NCBI GenBank assembly: GCA_043763625.1 | Contig: JAYULL010000124.1 | Coordinates: 41,456-105,455 of the forward strand | Reading direction: 5' to 3' | Length of the DNA: 64,000 bases | From: Rubrolithibacter sp043763625 | GTDB taxonomy: Bacteria; Bacteroidota; Bacteroidia; Sphingobacteriales; Sphingobacteriaceae | Shown: in pieces, positions 15,925 through 23,951 of the stretch | Numbering within the stretch: position 1 is the first letter of the stretch | How the letters are laid out: every line of letters begins with the position of its first letter | The notes under the pieces: model-generated | Databases searched by the model: none | Seen by the model: only the letters and a program-made list of their open reading frames with translations | Told to the model about the DNA's origin: nothing | Translations under genes and position numbers: made by a program

Positions 15925-17748
15925 ATGAATAAATTTCTGTTCTTGATAGGTTTCTTATTGATTGCCTCAATAACTGCATGCAAAAAGCCACCGGAAAAAC
16001 CAAAACACGATTTAGTTAAAGCCAACTATTTAAAAGCCATTGCCGGGGCCGACACTTCAGCCCGGCAATTGAATGCCGCTGTAAAGAGCAAGGCTTCGGA
16101 AGGCGAGCTTCAAGACTTATTTAAAAGGGCTCGGCTGGCTTATAAACGTTGCGAAGTTTTTGCTGAGTATTACAGCCCGCTTACGGCAAAATCGATAAAC
16201 GGTGCTCCTATAGAAGAAGCGGATGTTGACGATCAAAACAAGAAATTTTTACCGGAAGGCTTTCAGGTAATCGAAGCCTTTATTTTCCAGAAATACGATT
16301 CGGCAAGTAATGGTGATTTGCTTGAAGAAACCGGCAAACTTGTGTCAAATTTTCAACGGCTCAGGACTTATTCCGAAACTCTGCATTTTGCCGATCCACA
16401 AATTTTTGATGCTTTACGCTTAGAGATTTTTCGGATCATCACCTTGGGAATCTCCGGGTTCGATGCCGCGCTTGCGCAAAACTCGATGCCGGAAGCTGCT
16501 TCAGCTTTGTCTTCTGTTCAAAACGTTTTAACCCTTTACGCCGATAGTTTAAAACTTAAGGACGAAAATCTTTACTCCGAAACTCAAAATTTATTGCAAC
16601 ATGCGCAAGGCTATTTAAACGGACACAAAGACTTTAATTCCTTCAACCGAATGGAGTTTATACTACGCTACGGAAGCCCGCTCTCCGCTCACCTGCTTAA
16701 ATCGTCCCAAACTCTATCACTTAAAAAAATGCCGGACTTACGGGCTTTGAAGGCTGATGCGCCAACTCTTTTTAGTCCCGGCGCTTTCGACCCTGATTTT
16801 TATACGGCGGGAATAGATGCACACAGCAGTCCCCAAAAAACAACTTTAGGTAAAAAACTCTTCTTTGATCCTGTGCTTTCCGGAAACGGAACCCGTTCTT
16901 GCGCTTCATGCCATCAACCTCAAAAGGCTTTTACTGACGGAACAGCTAAAATGCTGACGTTAAACGGGAAGTCAAGAGTTCGCCGGAATACGCCTACGGT
17001 TTTAAATGCGGGATTGCAACCCGCACTATTTTACGATTTAAGAGTTGTTTACCTCGAAGATCAGGCAACCGAAGTAATCAATAATCCGGATGAAATGCAC
17101 GGGGATTTGAGAGCCGCAATAGAAAAGATAAAAAAGGAAGAAGAATACGCCGGCTTGTTCAAAAGGGCTTTTTTAAAGTCGAAAGATCCGGTGCAGGAAT
17201 ATAACCTACGGAATGCTCTCGGCAGCTATATCCGTTCCCTAACTGCTTTGAATTCACGATTTGATCAATACGTACGCGGCGATTTAAAAAAGCTTAATCA
17301 ACCGGAAGTAAGGGGATTTAATCTCTACATGGGGAAAGCCAAATGCGGCACTTGCCATTTCGCCCCCTTGTTTAACGGAACTGTACCTCCTGATTTTGCC
17401 AAAATTGAAACGGAAGTAATCGGAGTTCCTGCTTCTGACAAAAGCAAAAAAATTGATACCGATTTAGGTCGCTATAATTTACGAAAAATAGAACTTCATA
17501 AGTACGCCTTCCGCACGCCTACCGTTCGTAATGTCGCACTCACCGCTCCTTATATGCATAACGGAATTTATAAGAGTTTAGAAGAAGTAATTGATTTTTA
17601 TAACAAAGGAGGTGCTTCAGGTTTAGGGATAGAACTGGAAAATCAAACGTTGCCCTTTGATAAGTTGAATCTCACAAATAAGGAAAAAGGAGAAATTGTA
17701 TCTTTTTTAAAGACGTTGACGGATACCGGTGCAGTAAAGCAACCGTGA
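15925..17748 (+). CDS. Di-haem cytochrome c peroxidase (MauG/CcpA family) lipoprotein with helical N-terminal domain
   Basis: The 607-residue protein has a lipoprotein signal (lipidated C19) and two CxxCH haem-c sites, CASCH at 326-330 and CGTCH at 474-478, set in a standard bacterial di-haem peroxidase domain (about 285-600). The C-terminal APYMHNG motif, typical of the family, is present. Residues 30-260 form an additional all-helical domain, weakly reminiscent of imelysin-type helical bundles, which typical 330-residue CcpA proteins lack. It should detoxify H2O2 or oxidise a partner in the periplasm. It follows the PhoX-like gene. No dedicated cytochrome donor is seen nearby. Confidence 0.9.
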   Translation: MNKFLFLIGFLLIASITACKKPPEKPKHDLVKANYLKAIAGADTSARQLNAAVKSKASEGELQDLFKRARLAYKRCEVFAEYYSPLTAKSINGAPIEEADVDDQNKKFLPEGFQVIEAFIFQKYDSASNGDLLEETGKLVSNFQRLRTYSETLHFADPQIFDALRLEIFRIITLGISGFDAALAQNSMPEAASALSSVQNVLTLYADSLKLKDENLYSETQNLLQHAQGYLNGHKDFNSFNRMEFILRYGSPLSAHLLKSSQTLSLKKMPDLRALKADAPTLFSPGAFDPDFYTAGIDAHSSPQKTTLGKKLFFDPVLSGNGTRSCASCHQPQKAFTDGTAKMLTLNGKSRVRRNTPTVLNAGLQPALFYDLRVVYLEDQATEVINNPDEMHGDLRAAIEKIKKEEEYAGLFKRAFLKSKDPVQEYNLRNALGSYIRSLTALNSRFDQYVRGDLKKLNQPEVRGFNLYMGKAKCGTCHFAPLFNGTVPPDFAKIETEVIGVPASDKSKKIDTDLGRYNLRKIELHKYAFRTPTVRNVALTAPYMHNGIYKSLEEVIDFYNKGGASGLGIELENQTLPFDKLNLTNKEKGEIVSFLKTLTDTGAVKQP

Positions 17749-18297
17749 AGTGAGGAACACCAAACTAAGCCGGATGTCTTGTACCCGAAAGTTAAAATTA
17801 GCGCTAATGAGGCTATCTGGGGGGAATTTAGACGCAACTTTAGGCTTATCTTTTTTGCCGAACTTATGGAAAAGAAAAATTCAACGCTATCGTCACTCAA
17901 TTTGTAGACGCGATGCACTCTTTGACATAGCCGGTATGTCCTAGTGCAGATAAGTGGATTATAACAACAGCAGTAATTTTTCCGGGGTTAAAAAAAGAGA
18001 AGTAATTTTTTTCTTTACTTGTTAATTATTTAAGCGTATCTTAAACATATTAGTTTTATCTAACTGTTGTTGTTAACAGAACTGATAGAAGTTTGTGCCG
18101 AGCCTTCATTTAAATAAAGTTCCTTCTTTTATAATCTTTGCTGCAGTTTCAATTGCCGATAAGTGAAAATCTCGAGAAAACTATTCTAACTTTTTTCTCG
18201 TAAATGGTAGAAAAACCCTTGCTGTATTTTGTATTGTGATATAGCTAGCCCTTTATTTTTTTACTCGTTGTGTAGCTACTGTTAATACCCGGTTTTT
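17749..18297. other. 549-bp gap without a supported gene
   Basis: Directly after the peroxidase stop the same frame stays open for 52 codons to TAG 17905-17907 with gene-like composition, but it lacks a start codon and recognisable homology. The rest is AT-rich and includes a weak inverted repeat GAGAAAA/TTTTCTC near 18172-18200. A TATTTTG sequence near 18223 might be a degenerate -7 box for the sugar transferase gene. Confidence 0.5.
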
Positions 18298-18912
18298 ATG
18301 TACAAAAGATTTATTAAACCTTGTTTTGATGTAATAGCAGGGCTTTTATGCTTAATAATTTTTTCACCTATTTTTATAATCATAACTGTTTTACTTTATT
18401 TCGCCAATAAAGGCAAACCATTTTTTTTTCAAGACCGTCCCGGTGAAAACGAGAAAATATTTTATATAATAAAATTTAAAACGATGAATGACCGAAAGGA
18501 TTTATCGGGAGACTTGTTGCCGAACGAGGCAAGGATCACAAAATTGGGAATTTTTCTTCGTAAAACATCGCTTGATGAAATTCCTCAGCTTATAAACGTG
18601 ATCAAAGGAGATATGAGCATTGTGGGTCCGCGTCCGTTACGAACTCACTACCTCCCATATTACACTAATGAAGAGCGAATACGCCATTCAGTGCGCCCTG
18701 GAATAACAGGTTTAGCACAAGTGTCGGGAAGAAATTCTTTGAATTGGGAAGAAAAGCTCGCCATAGATATAGATTATTTAAAAAATCTTTCGCTTAGCAA
18801 TGACTTGAAAATAGTCGCAAGAACAATTATTAAAGTAATGGGTTCAAGGGATACGGTTTATGATTCTTCCATGTTAGATTTAGATCAATTGCGTAAAGAG
18901 TCGTTAATATAA
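18298..18912 (+). CDS. Bacterial sugar transferase (polyprenyl-phosphate glycosyl-1-phosphate transferase)
   Basis: The 204-residue protein is a short-form initiating transferase. An N-terminal reentrant/membrane segment (residues 9-36) is followed by the catalytic domain with KFKTMNDR, the RKTSLDEIPQL block (the Asp-Glu dyad), VGPRP and RPGITGLAQVSGRN. It would move a sugar-1-phosphate from a nucleotide sugar to undecaprenyl phosphate at the inner membrane, starting assembly of a capsule, O-antigen or exopolysaccharide repeat. It stands alone, with no glycosyltransferase cluster around it, which is unusual for this family. Confidence 0.93.
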   Translation: MYKRFIKPCFDVIAGLLCLIIFSPIFIIITVLLYFANKGKPFFFQDRPGENEKIFYIIKFKTMNDRKDLSGDLLPNEARITKLGIFLRKTSLDEIPQLINVIKGDMSIVGPRPLRTHYLPYYTNEERIRHSVRPGITGLAQVSGRNSLNWEEKLAIDIDYLKNLSLSNDLKIVARTIIKVMGSRDTVYDSSMLDLDQLRKESLI

Positions 18913-19043
18913 TACTGAATATGAACACTCTGGCAGCCAATAGGATAGTCTTCTATTTAGGTGATAACAATTTTTAGCGTATTCTAAAATAATATCTAAT
19001 TTTAATAGTTAATCCTGTATGGTAAAACACGACAATTAACTCC

Positions 19044-19424
19044 ATGAGTAAAGCATTTATTATAGACGACGATCCCATACATCATCGAATTGTTCAAATT
19101 GTGATTCAGAAGCACAATATCTACGACGAGAGCCAAAGCTTTACAGACGCCCGTGGGGCGGTTAAGTTTCTAAAAGAAAACGCTGAGAATGCCGGAATTT
19201 TACCCGATATAATTCTTCTTGACTTGAATATGCCGGTGATGGACGGTTGGGGGTTTTTAGAAGAATTTAAGTCTTTTAAAGACACTCTCAAAAAAGAGGT
19301 TAAAATTTTTATAGTAAGCTCTTCTGTTGACGAGCAAGATATTTTACGATCGCAAAGCTATCCTTTCGTTCACGACTTTATTTCAAAGCCCCTCTCGCCT
19401 GCCGTGCTTAAAAGTACGCTCTAA
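19044..19424 (+). CDS. Single-domain response regulator (CheY-like receiver)
   Basis: A 126-residue lone REC domain and paralogue of the protein at 7148-7558. It has the acidic triad IDDDP (8-10), phospho-acceptor D60 in ILLDLNMPVMDGW, conserved SSS near 92-94 and K115 in the SKP motif. No output domain or partner kinase is adjacent. The upstream region is AT-rich. It is separated by 48 bp from ybaB, which has its own -7 box. Confidence 0.9.
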   Translation: MSKAFIIDDDPIHHRIVQIVIQKHNIYDESQSFTDARGAVKFLKENAENAGILPDIILLDLNMPVMDGWGFLEEFKSFKDTLKKEVKIFIVSSSVDEQDILRSQSYPFVHDFISKPLSPAVLKSTL

Positions 19425-19447
19425 ACTTTTTAAAAAGCCGGAAGTTC

Positions 19448-19455
19448 TATCTTTG
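19448..19455 (+). promoter_or_regulatory. Candidate -7 box for ybaB
   Basis: TATCTTTG fits TAnnTTTG, 17 bp before the ATG at 19473, with a T-rich -33 region (19425-19430). It implies a leader of only about 12 nt. Confidence 0.5.
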
Positions 19456-19472
19456 TTAAAACTCTTTAAGGT

Positions 19473-19778
19473 ATGTTCGATAAATTAATGCAGGCACAAC
19501 AAAAAGCCGAAGAAGTAAAACAACGTTTAGATACGATAAGTGTGACGGGGGAAGCAGCAGGCGGAAATATCCGTGTGGTTGCCACCGGAAATAAGCAAAT
19601 TAAAAGCATTGAAATAAAGGGCGAATTTTTAGCGGCCGCAGATAAAGAAGAACTTGAAGAATTGCTTGTAGTTGCCGTAAACAAAGCTCTAGAACAAGCC
19701 GAAAGTGTTAGTCAAACCGAAATGCAAGCGGTAACAAAAGACATGCTGGGAGGTTTAGGCGGGATGTTTGGAATGTAA
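19473..19778 (+). CDS. YbaB/EbfC family nucleoid-associated protein
   Basis: The 101-residue protein matches the small YbaB/EbfC family: an N-terminal helix beginning MFDKLMQAQQKAEEVKQRL, a central beta sheet, and a C-terminal helix ending in a Gly/Met-rich LGGLGGMFGM tail. These proteins form dimers that bind DNA without strong sequence preference. In many bacteria the gene sits beside dnaX and recR, but here it stands alone behind its own promoter. A pair of inverted repeats brackets its 3' end (19776-19948). Confidence 0.92.
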   Translation: MFDKLMQAQQKAEEVKQRLDTISVTGEAAGGNIRVVATGNKQIKSIEIKGEFLAAADKEELEELLVVAVNKALEQAESVSQTEMQAVTKDMLGGLGGMFGM

Positions 19779-19948
19779 AGAGGGCTGGAAGCGAAGAGCT
19801 TTCAACTTTCAGATCTTCTTAGTTGGGGGTAACAATTATCTTGTTCTAGATGCGTCCCCACTATAAAATTATTATCCCTTGCATCTTTAATTTCACTTCT
19901 AAACGCGGTAATGCTCGCCGGCCCTAGGTCTTGCTTCCAGGCTCTTTA
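19776..19948. repeat. Possible MITE-like element with imperfect 22-bp terminal inverted repeats
   Basis: The left end, TAAAGAGGGCTGGAAGC (from 19776), and the reverse complement of the right end, TAAAGAGCCTGGAAGC (19927-19948), agree at most positions through about 22 bp. They bracket about 173 bp of non-coding DNA between the convergent ybaB and xth genes, and the left end supplies the ybaB stop codon. Alternatively, these are two unrelated terminator arms. Confidence 0.4.
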
Positions 19949-19962
19949 TATTACTTCTACAA

Positions 19963-20733
19963 CTACAATCCGTCCAGTTCCAATAAAACTGGGCAGTGAT
20001 CAGAATGCTTGGCTTCACATAAGATAGCTGCACGTTTTAAATTTGGTTTTAAATCCTCGCTCACCATATTATAATCTATGCGCCAGCCTAAGTTTTTATT
20101 TCGTGCTCCCGATCTGAAACTCCACCAAGTATAATGATGAGGATCTTGGTTGAAATGCCGAAATGAATCTATAAAGCCCGAACTTACAAAGTTCTCCATC
20201 CACTCCCGCTCTTCCGGCAAAAAGCCGGATGAATTTGCATTAGATTTCGGATTGTGAATATCAATTGGTTTATGGCAAATGTTGTAATCGCCTGAAATAA
20301 CCAGTTTCGGGTAATAGGATTTTTGCTTGTTGATATACTCTTGAAAGTGGTTTAAAAATCTGAACTTAAATTCCTGCCGCAAATCGCCGCTGGAACCTGA
20401 AGGGAAATAGGTGCTCATTACGGAAAAGTTTTCAAAATCGGCTCGTAAAATTCTTCCTTCGCAATCGTATTCATCAAACCCGCATTTATATTCTAGCCGT
20501 TTTGGAGTATGTTTTGTGAAAATGGCGGTACCGCTGTAGCCTTTTTTTTGTGCCGGGTTCCAGTAGTGTTGGTAGCCTAAATGCTCAAGCAGATACAGGT
20601 CAATAATTTGTTCCGGATTTGCTTTAATTTCTTGTAAACAAATAATATCAGCGTTAGTAGCTTGAAGCCATGCTAACCAATTTTTGCTTAAAGCCGAGCG
20701 AATTCCGTTAACATTATAGGTAATAATTTTCAT
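19963..20733 (-). CDS. xth: Exodeoxyribonuclease III / AP endonuclease
   Basis: The 256-residue protein is of the EEP (exonuclease-endonuclease-phosphatase) superfamily, ExoIII branch. It begins MKIITYNVNGIRSA; the metal-binding Glu of LQEIK lies near 36, GDYNICH (Asp/Asn pair) near 150, and the terminal SDHCPVLLEL contains the catalytic His. It cuts abasic sites and degrades 3' ends in base-excision repair. The ATG overlaps the cyclophilin stop by 4 bp (ATGA), so the two genes are translationally coupled. Confidence 0.95.
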   Translation of the reverse strand: MKIITYNVNGIRSALSKNWLAWLQATNADIICLQEIKANPEQIIDLYLLEHLGYQHYWNPAQKKGYSGTAIFTKHTPKRLEYKCGFDEYDCEGRILRADFENFSVMSTYFPSGSSGDLRQEFKFRFLNHFQEYINKQKSYYPKLVISGDYNICHKPIDIHNPKSNANSSGFLPEEREWMENFVSSGFIDSFRHFNQDPHHYTWWSFRSGARNKNLGWRIDYNMVSEDLKPNLKRAAILCEAKHSDHCPVLLELDGL

Positions 20734-21464
20734 TTCTTGCCGGAAGCCATAATCAATTTCTTCTTGAAAGATTCTTGCAAAAGTTCTTTCTCCAATTTTT
20801 TTATCGTCCGCTTTTTCAGCACCTTCATCTCTATCTTCACGTCCTCTTTCGGCCGGTTGTCTAGGTCTTTTTCTAAAATTGCAATTGAATCAACCATTTC
20901 TAAACCTCGCACCACATACCCGAATACTGTATAGTTTTGATCCAGGAAAGGAGATCCTCCTGTCTTTTTATAAATCTCCCGTTGCCAAACCGGGATTTTT
21001 CTTCCATTTAAACGTTGTTGCTCAATCATGTTCAACTCTTCGTCTGTAAAAGTTTTCCCTTGCACAATGTAGAATTGGCAAGAACTCGAAGCTTTTGTGG
21101 GATTATCGTCTCTTGCTGCCGAAACGGCCCCTTTTAAATGGAATAAGCTGTCACGAAGCTCGGCTTCTAGTTTATATCCCAAATCCCCGTTCCCGAGTTC
21201 TTGTCCCGCAATTGCGGTTTTCGATTTTGGATCGCCGCCTTGAATCATAAATCCTTTAATCACTCTGTGAAAGAGAGTTCCGTTATAAAAACCTTCTTTG
21301 GCAAGTTTTAGAAAGTTATCGCGATGTTTAGGAGTTTCGTTATAAAGACGAATTATGCACTCGCCTTTATTAGTTTTAATTGAGACATAAACATGCTTTG
21401 GTTTTTTAGCTCCGGCAAATACAGGTACAGTAAGAAGTAGAATTGCAATGATTTTTTTTAACAT
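20730..21464 (-). CDS. Periplasmic cyclophilin-type peptidyl-prolyl cis-trans isomerase
   Basis: The 244-residue protein has a signal peptide (about 1-18, ending VFAGA) and a cyclophilin domain with the blocks FLKLAKEGFYNGTLFHRVI, FMIQGGDP, and FGYVVRGLEMVD. A 30-residue insert rich in charged residues lies between the core strands, and a Lys-rich C-terminal tail follows. It should catalyse proline isomerisation during folding of exported proteins. It is the second-last gene of a minus-strand run starting at the YfiT gene, overlapping xth by 4 bp. Confidence 0.93.
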   Translation of the reverse strand: MLKKIIAILLLTVPVFAGAKKPKHVYVSIKTNKGECIIRLYNETPKHRDNFLKLAKEGFYNGTLFHRVIKGFMIQGGDPKSKTAIAGQELGNGDLGYKLEAELRDSLFHLKGAVSAARDDNPTKASSSCQFYIVQGKTFTDEELNMIEQQRLNGRKIPVWQREIYKKTGGSPFLDQNYTVFGYVVRGLEMVDSIAILEKDLDNRPKEDVKIEMKVLKKRTIKKLEKELLQESFKKKLIMASGKK

Positions 21465-21503
21465 AACTTTTGTAGGATTACGACTTCGGAGAATATTAAA
21501 AGA

Positions 21504-21845
21504 TTAAAAGCCGGCTTCGAAGTAATTGATCACCAAGGATTTCATAACCATTTCCTGCTCAAGGAGGGTGTAGTTGGGAATGGGCTTTACCGATTTCCAA
21601 TGGGGCCATCCGTCTTGATCTAAACCTTCGAGCTCGTAAAACCCCATCTCGCTGAATAACCGGCACGTGGCAATGTGCATCAATTCTTCTTTCTGGCGCT
21701 TACTAAACTTTTGCGGGCCCTTACCCAACTCCTGAACGCCGATTAGAAACAGCAGAACTTTTAAATCAGGCGTATCCGACTCAAATTGCAAGGCAATTTT
21801 TCCCTGAAGTTCTTTCCATTTATTATTTACCTCGGCCGGCGTCAT
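21504..21845 (-). CDS. Conserved Bacteroidota protein of unknown function
   Basis: A 113-residue soluble, mostly helical protein without signal peptide or cysteine motif (one Cys). It has a conserved look, with FLIGVQELGKGPQKFSKRQK and EGLDQDGWPHW blocks. No domain is recognised. Its first 23 bp overlap the upstream hypothetical gene and it is 39 bp from the cyclophilin gene, so it belongs to the same transcription unit. Confidence 0.75.
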   Translation of the reverse strand: MTPAEVNNKWKELQGKIALQFESDTPDLKVLLFLIGVQELGKGPQKFSKRQKEELMHIATCRLFSEMGFYELEGLDQDGWPHWKSVKPIPNYTLLEQEMVMKSLVINYFEAGF

Positions 21846-22104
21846 GCGGCAAAGATAAAAAGGAATTACTATATGCCTGAATTACTTCGTCAAGTAAAAC
21901 TTCCGCTTTATGACCCGATTCTTCCAACAACGCAATTATTGTTTCAAGCTCAATAATTTCTCCCTTAGATTCGACACGCAAAATATTATCGCAGTCGTCT
22001 AAGTCGAAATTAGCTCGGTAATGTTTAAAGTTCTTTCTAATAAGATCAACAACTTCAGCAGCTTGATAGTGACTGCCAACATTGGTTTTAAACACTTCGA
22101 TCAT
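21823..22104 (-). CDS. Small protein of unknown function, possibly HMA-like fold
   Basis: The 93-residue product from ATG 22104 begins MIEVFKTNV and has the beta-alpha-beta-beta-alpha-beta rhythm of ferredoxin-like metal-associated domains (FDLDDCDNILRVES, then IIALLEESGHKAEVL). It lacks the CxxC metal site. The frame is open further upstream but without family-like sequence, so the shorter start is preferred. Its 3' end overlaps the next gene by 23 bp, which indicates coupling. The function is unknown. Confidence 0.7.
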   Translation of the reverse strand: MIEVFKTNVGSHYQAAEVVDLIRKNFKHYRANFDLDDCDNILRVESKGEIIELETIIALLEESGHKAEVLLDEVIQAYSNSFLSLPHDAGRGK

Positions 22105-22211
22105 AATTCTTCTTGAATAGGTGCAGTTAACAAAAATAGAATTAGAAGAATTTAAAAATGGGTTACAACGCGACAATAACAGGGTTTTTCACGACAGGTT
22201 TAGCAAATCGG

Positions 22212-22754
22212 CTACCAGTTGTTTCTCTTTTTAGTGCCTAAAATATGAGCTAAATGATGCTCGCCGTGCCAAACATACATGCCCAAAACGTTTTTTAAAA
22301 CCATTTTCTTGTTCTGATCTGGATGAATAAAACTTCTGTCGAAATCTTCGGCATTAAGCGATCGAAGAAACATGACCCAACGAGTATGCAGGCTTTCCAA
22401 CAAATCTAATGATACTTCTATCGGAGCAGTTCGAGCTTCAGCGCACTCGGCCCAACGGTCTTCAAAATAAGGGCGAATGGTCGGAGTATCTTCGGTTACC
22501 GCTAGCTTAAAGCGGATGTAAGAATTAATGTGACTGTCAGCCACATGGTGAATAACCTGCCTTAGGGTCCAGCCTTCGCTTCGATAACGGGTATCCAGTT
22601 GTTCGTCCGTTAAACCCACTACTGTTGCACGTAAGCGCATAGGAAATTCTTCGAGTTGGTTAATCCATTTCTTTACTTGAGAGTCGGTAATACTTACAGG
22701 CGCTTGAAATTTGCCGATCGGATACTGCAAATTTTCATAAAAGTCGTTTTCCAT
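22212..22754 (-). CDS. DinB/YfiT family putative metal-dependent hydrolase
   Basis: The 180-residue protein belongs to the YfiT branch of the DinB four-helix fold. The start NLQYPIGKF and the histidine triad (His in VIHHVADSH near 67-74 and in HGEHHLAHI near 164-169) are typical and should bind Ni/Zn. Related proteins include bacillithiol-S-transferases, but the thiol cofactor of this organism cannot be inferred. It starts the minus-strand run that continues with two hypothetical genes, cyclophilin and xth, and lies divergent from an FAD protein gene across a palindromic intergenic region. Confidence 0.88.
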   Translation of the reverse strand: MENDFYENLQYPIGKFQAPVSITDSQVKKWINQLEEFPMRLRATVVGLTDEQLDTRYRSEGWTLRQVIHHVADSHINSYIRFKLAVTEDTPTIRPYFEDRWAECAEARTAPIEVSLDLLESLHTRWVMFLRSLNAEDFDRSFIHPDQNKKMVLKNVLGMYVWHGEHHLAHILGTKKRNNW

Positions 22755-22803
22755 AATTGTGAAGGTGATTGAAGAAATTATACTATATAATCTCGTAAAA
22801 CTG

Positions 22804-22822
22804 TTAGGTAACCTAAATTTAG
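22804..22822. promoter_or_regulatory. Palindromic control region between divergent YfiT and FAD-protein genes
   Basis: TTAGGT-A-ACCTAA (22804-22816) is a perfect inverted repeat that runs into the palindrome CTAAATTTAG (22813-22822). TAAATTTA resembles the -7 box TAnnTTTG on either strand. An operator overlapping shared divergent promoter elements is a reasonable reading. Confidence 0.4.
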
Positions 22823-22859
22823 TTAAAGAAGTGTAATTTCAAGTTTTAATTAAGAAGAA

Positions 22860-23951
22860 ATGCGAAAGTTTTTTTATTTACTGTTAATACCGTTGCTTAT
22901 TATAAGTATAAATACATTTGCTCAAACGATAAGAACGGATGTATTGGTGATAGGCGGCAATACGTTTGGGATTTCTGCAGCAAAGCAAGCTGTAAAATCC
23001 GGGGTCAAAGCTCATTTAATTGAGGAGACGGGAAGCCTCGGCAATACATATGAGGGAAAGAAAGTAGTAACAAATACTTCACGTTCCGACAGTTTAAAGA
23101 AGAGCCTGGACACGTTAAAGAATTTGAAGATAGTGCTTAAGGTGGGCGTAAAAAGTAAAGAGCGTGACGGAAACAAATGGAAAGTAAGACTGACGGACGG
23201 TACAAAAATTTCGGCGAGGGCGATAGTGGATGCGGAGCCGAGAAAGTTTCTGGCCGGTAAAGACTCGATCTATGACGTTTTGGTTGGCAATACGTCGAGC
23301 ACTTGGCCGGGTAACATTTATCGCACCTTTGTGGGGGATCAGCCGATAAAATTTTTCGTTGATGGGAAGGAAGAAAATTTCATAAGCCTAAAGTCTATCG
23401 GAAGGGATGCAAACGGACAGGCCGCAGGTGCAATTGCCGCCTATTGCGCTTTTTTCGAAACCACAGCTAAAAAGTTAGACGTGCGAGTTATTCAAGGAGA
23501 AATTCTTGGCTATAAAGGTCATTTAGTGGATATCTATGACGTGCCAAAGGCAGACTCAAACTATTTGCCAATTCAACGGATAGCGGTAACCGGAATTATT
23601 GAACTTATCAACATAAACGGTGGTTCGGATCTTTTCCAACCAAACGAAAAAGTAAAAATCCAAGACATCACAGCTCTCCGCGAATACTTCACCCGCAGCA
23701 AACTGTGGTTCGAGGATAATCCGCTAGGCGAACTTACCTTAGAAAAATTATTGAGCCTTATAAAATTTACCGGAAACAGAGGCGAAGAGTTGAACCGTGA
23801 AGTAGAGAAAGGCTGGAAAACATCCTTTAAGTTTACCGATTCTTTTGATCTGAAAAAACAGCTGACTAGAAGGCAAGCTGCCGTGCTAATTGACGCATAT
23901 TTAAAGCCCTTTAACACCAAAATAAATCTCGACGGGCGGATTATGAATTAA
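22860..23951 (+). CDS. Small secreted FAD-dependent oxidoreductase
   Basis: The 363-residue protein has a signal peptide (cleavage after FAQ, about residue 21) followed by an FAD-binding Rossmann start, DVLVIGGNTFGISAA, and the second block GQAAGAIAAYCAF near 195. A C-terminal helical region of about 130 residues follows, similar to the SLH-like tails of this FAD_oxidored group. It is much shorter than the usual 500-600 residues: the middle substrate-binding part is reduced to about 100 residues. It may be a compact family member or an internally deleted gene. Its stop overlaps the convergent protease stop by 4 bp. Confidence 0.75.
   Translation: MRKFFYLLLIPLLIISINTFAQTIRTDVLVIGGNTFGISAAKQAVKSGVKAHLIEETGSLGNTYEGKKVVTNTSRSDSLKKSLDTLKNLKIVLKVGVKSKERDGNKWKVRLTDGTKISARAIVDAEPRKFLAGKDSIYDVLVGNTSSTWPGNIYRTFVGDQPIKFFVDGKEENFISLKSIGRDANGQAAGAIAAYCAFFETTAKKLDVRVIQGEILGYKGHLVDIYDVPKADSNYLPIQRIAVTGIIELININGGSDLFQPNEKVKIQDITALREYFTRSKLWFEDNPLGELTLEKLLSLIKFTGNRGEELNREVEKGWKTSFKFTDSFDLKKQLTRRQAAVLIDAYLKPFNTKINLDGRIMN

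Noticed and set aside
17749..17907. 52 sense codons in frame after the peroxidase stop, resembling a protein end
   Set aside because: There is no start codon and no recognised homology, and a stop-free run of this length is expected by chance about one time in twelve. It is noted only in the gap entry.
9876..18912. A polysaccharide utilisation locus (SusC/SusD type)
   Set aside because: GH130 and a sugar transferase occur, but there is no SusC/SusD pair and no clustered glycoside hydrolases, so a PUL cannot be claimed.
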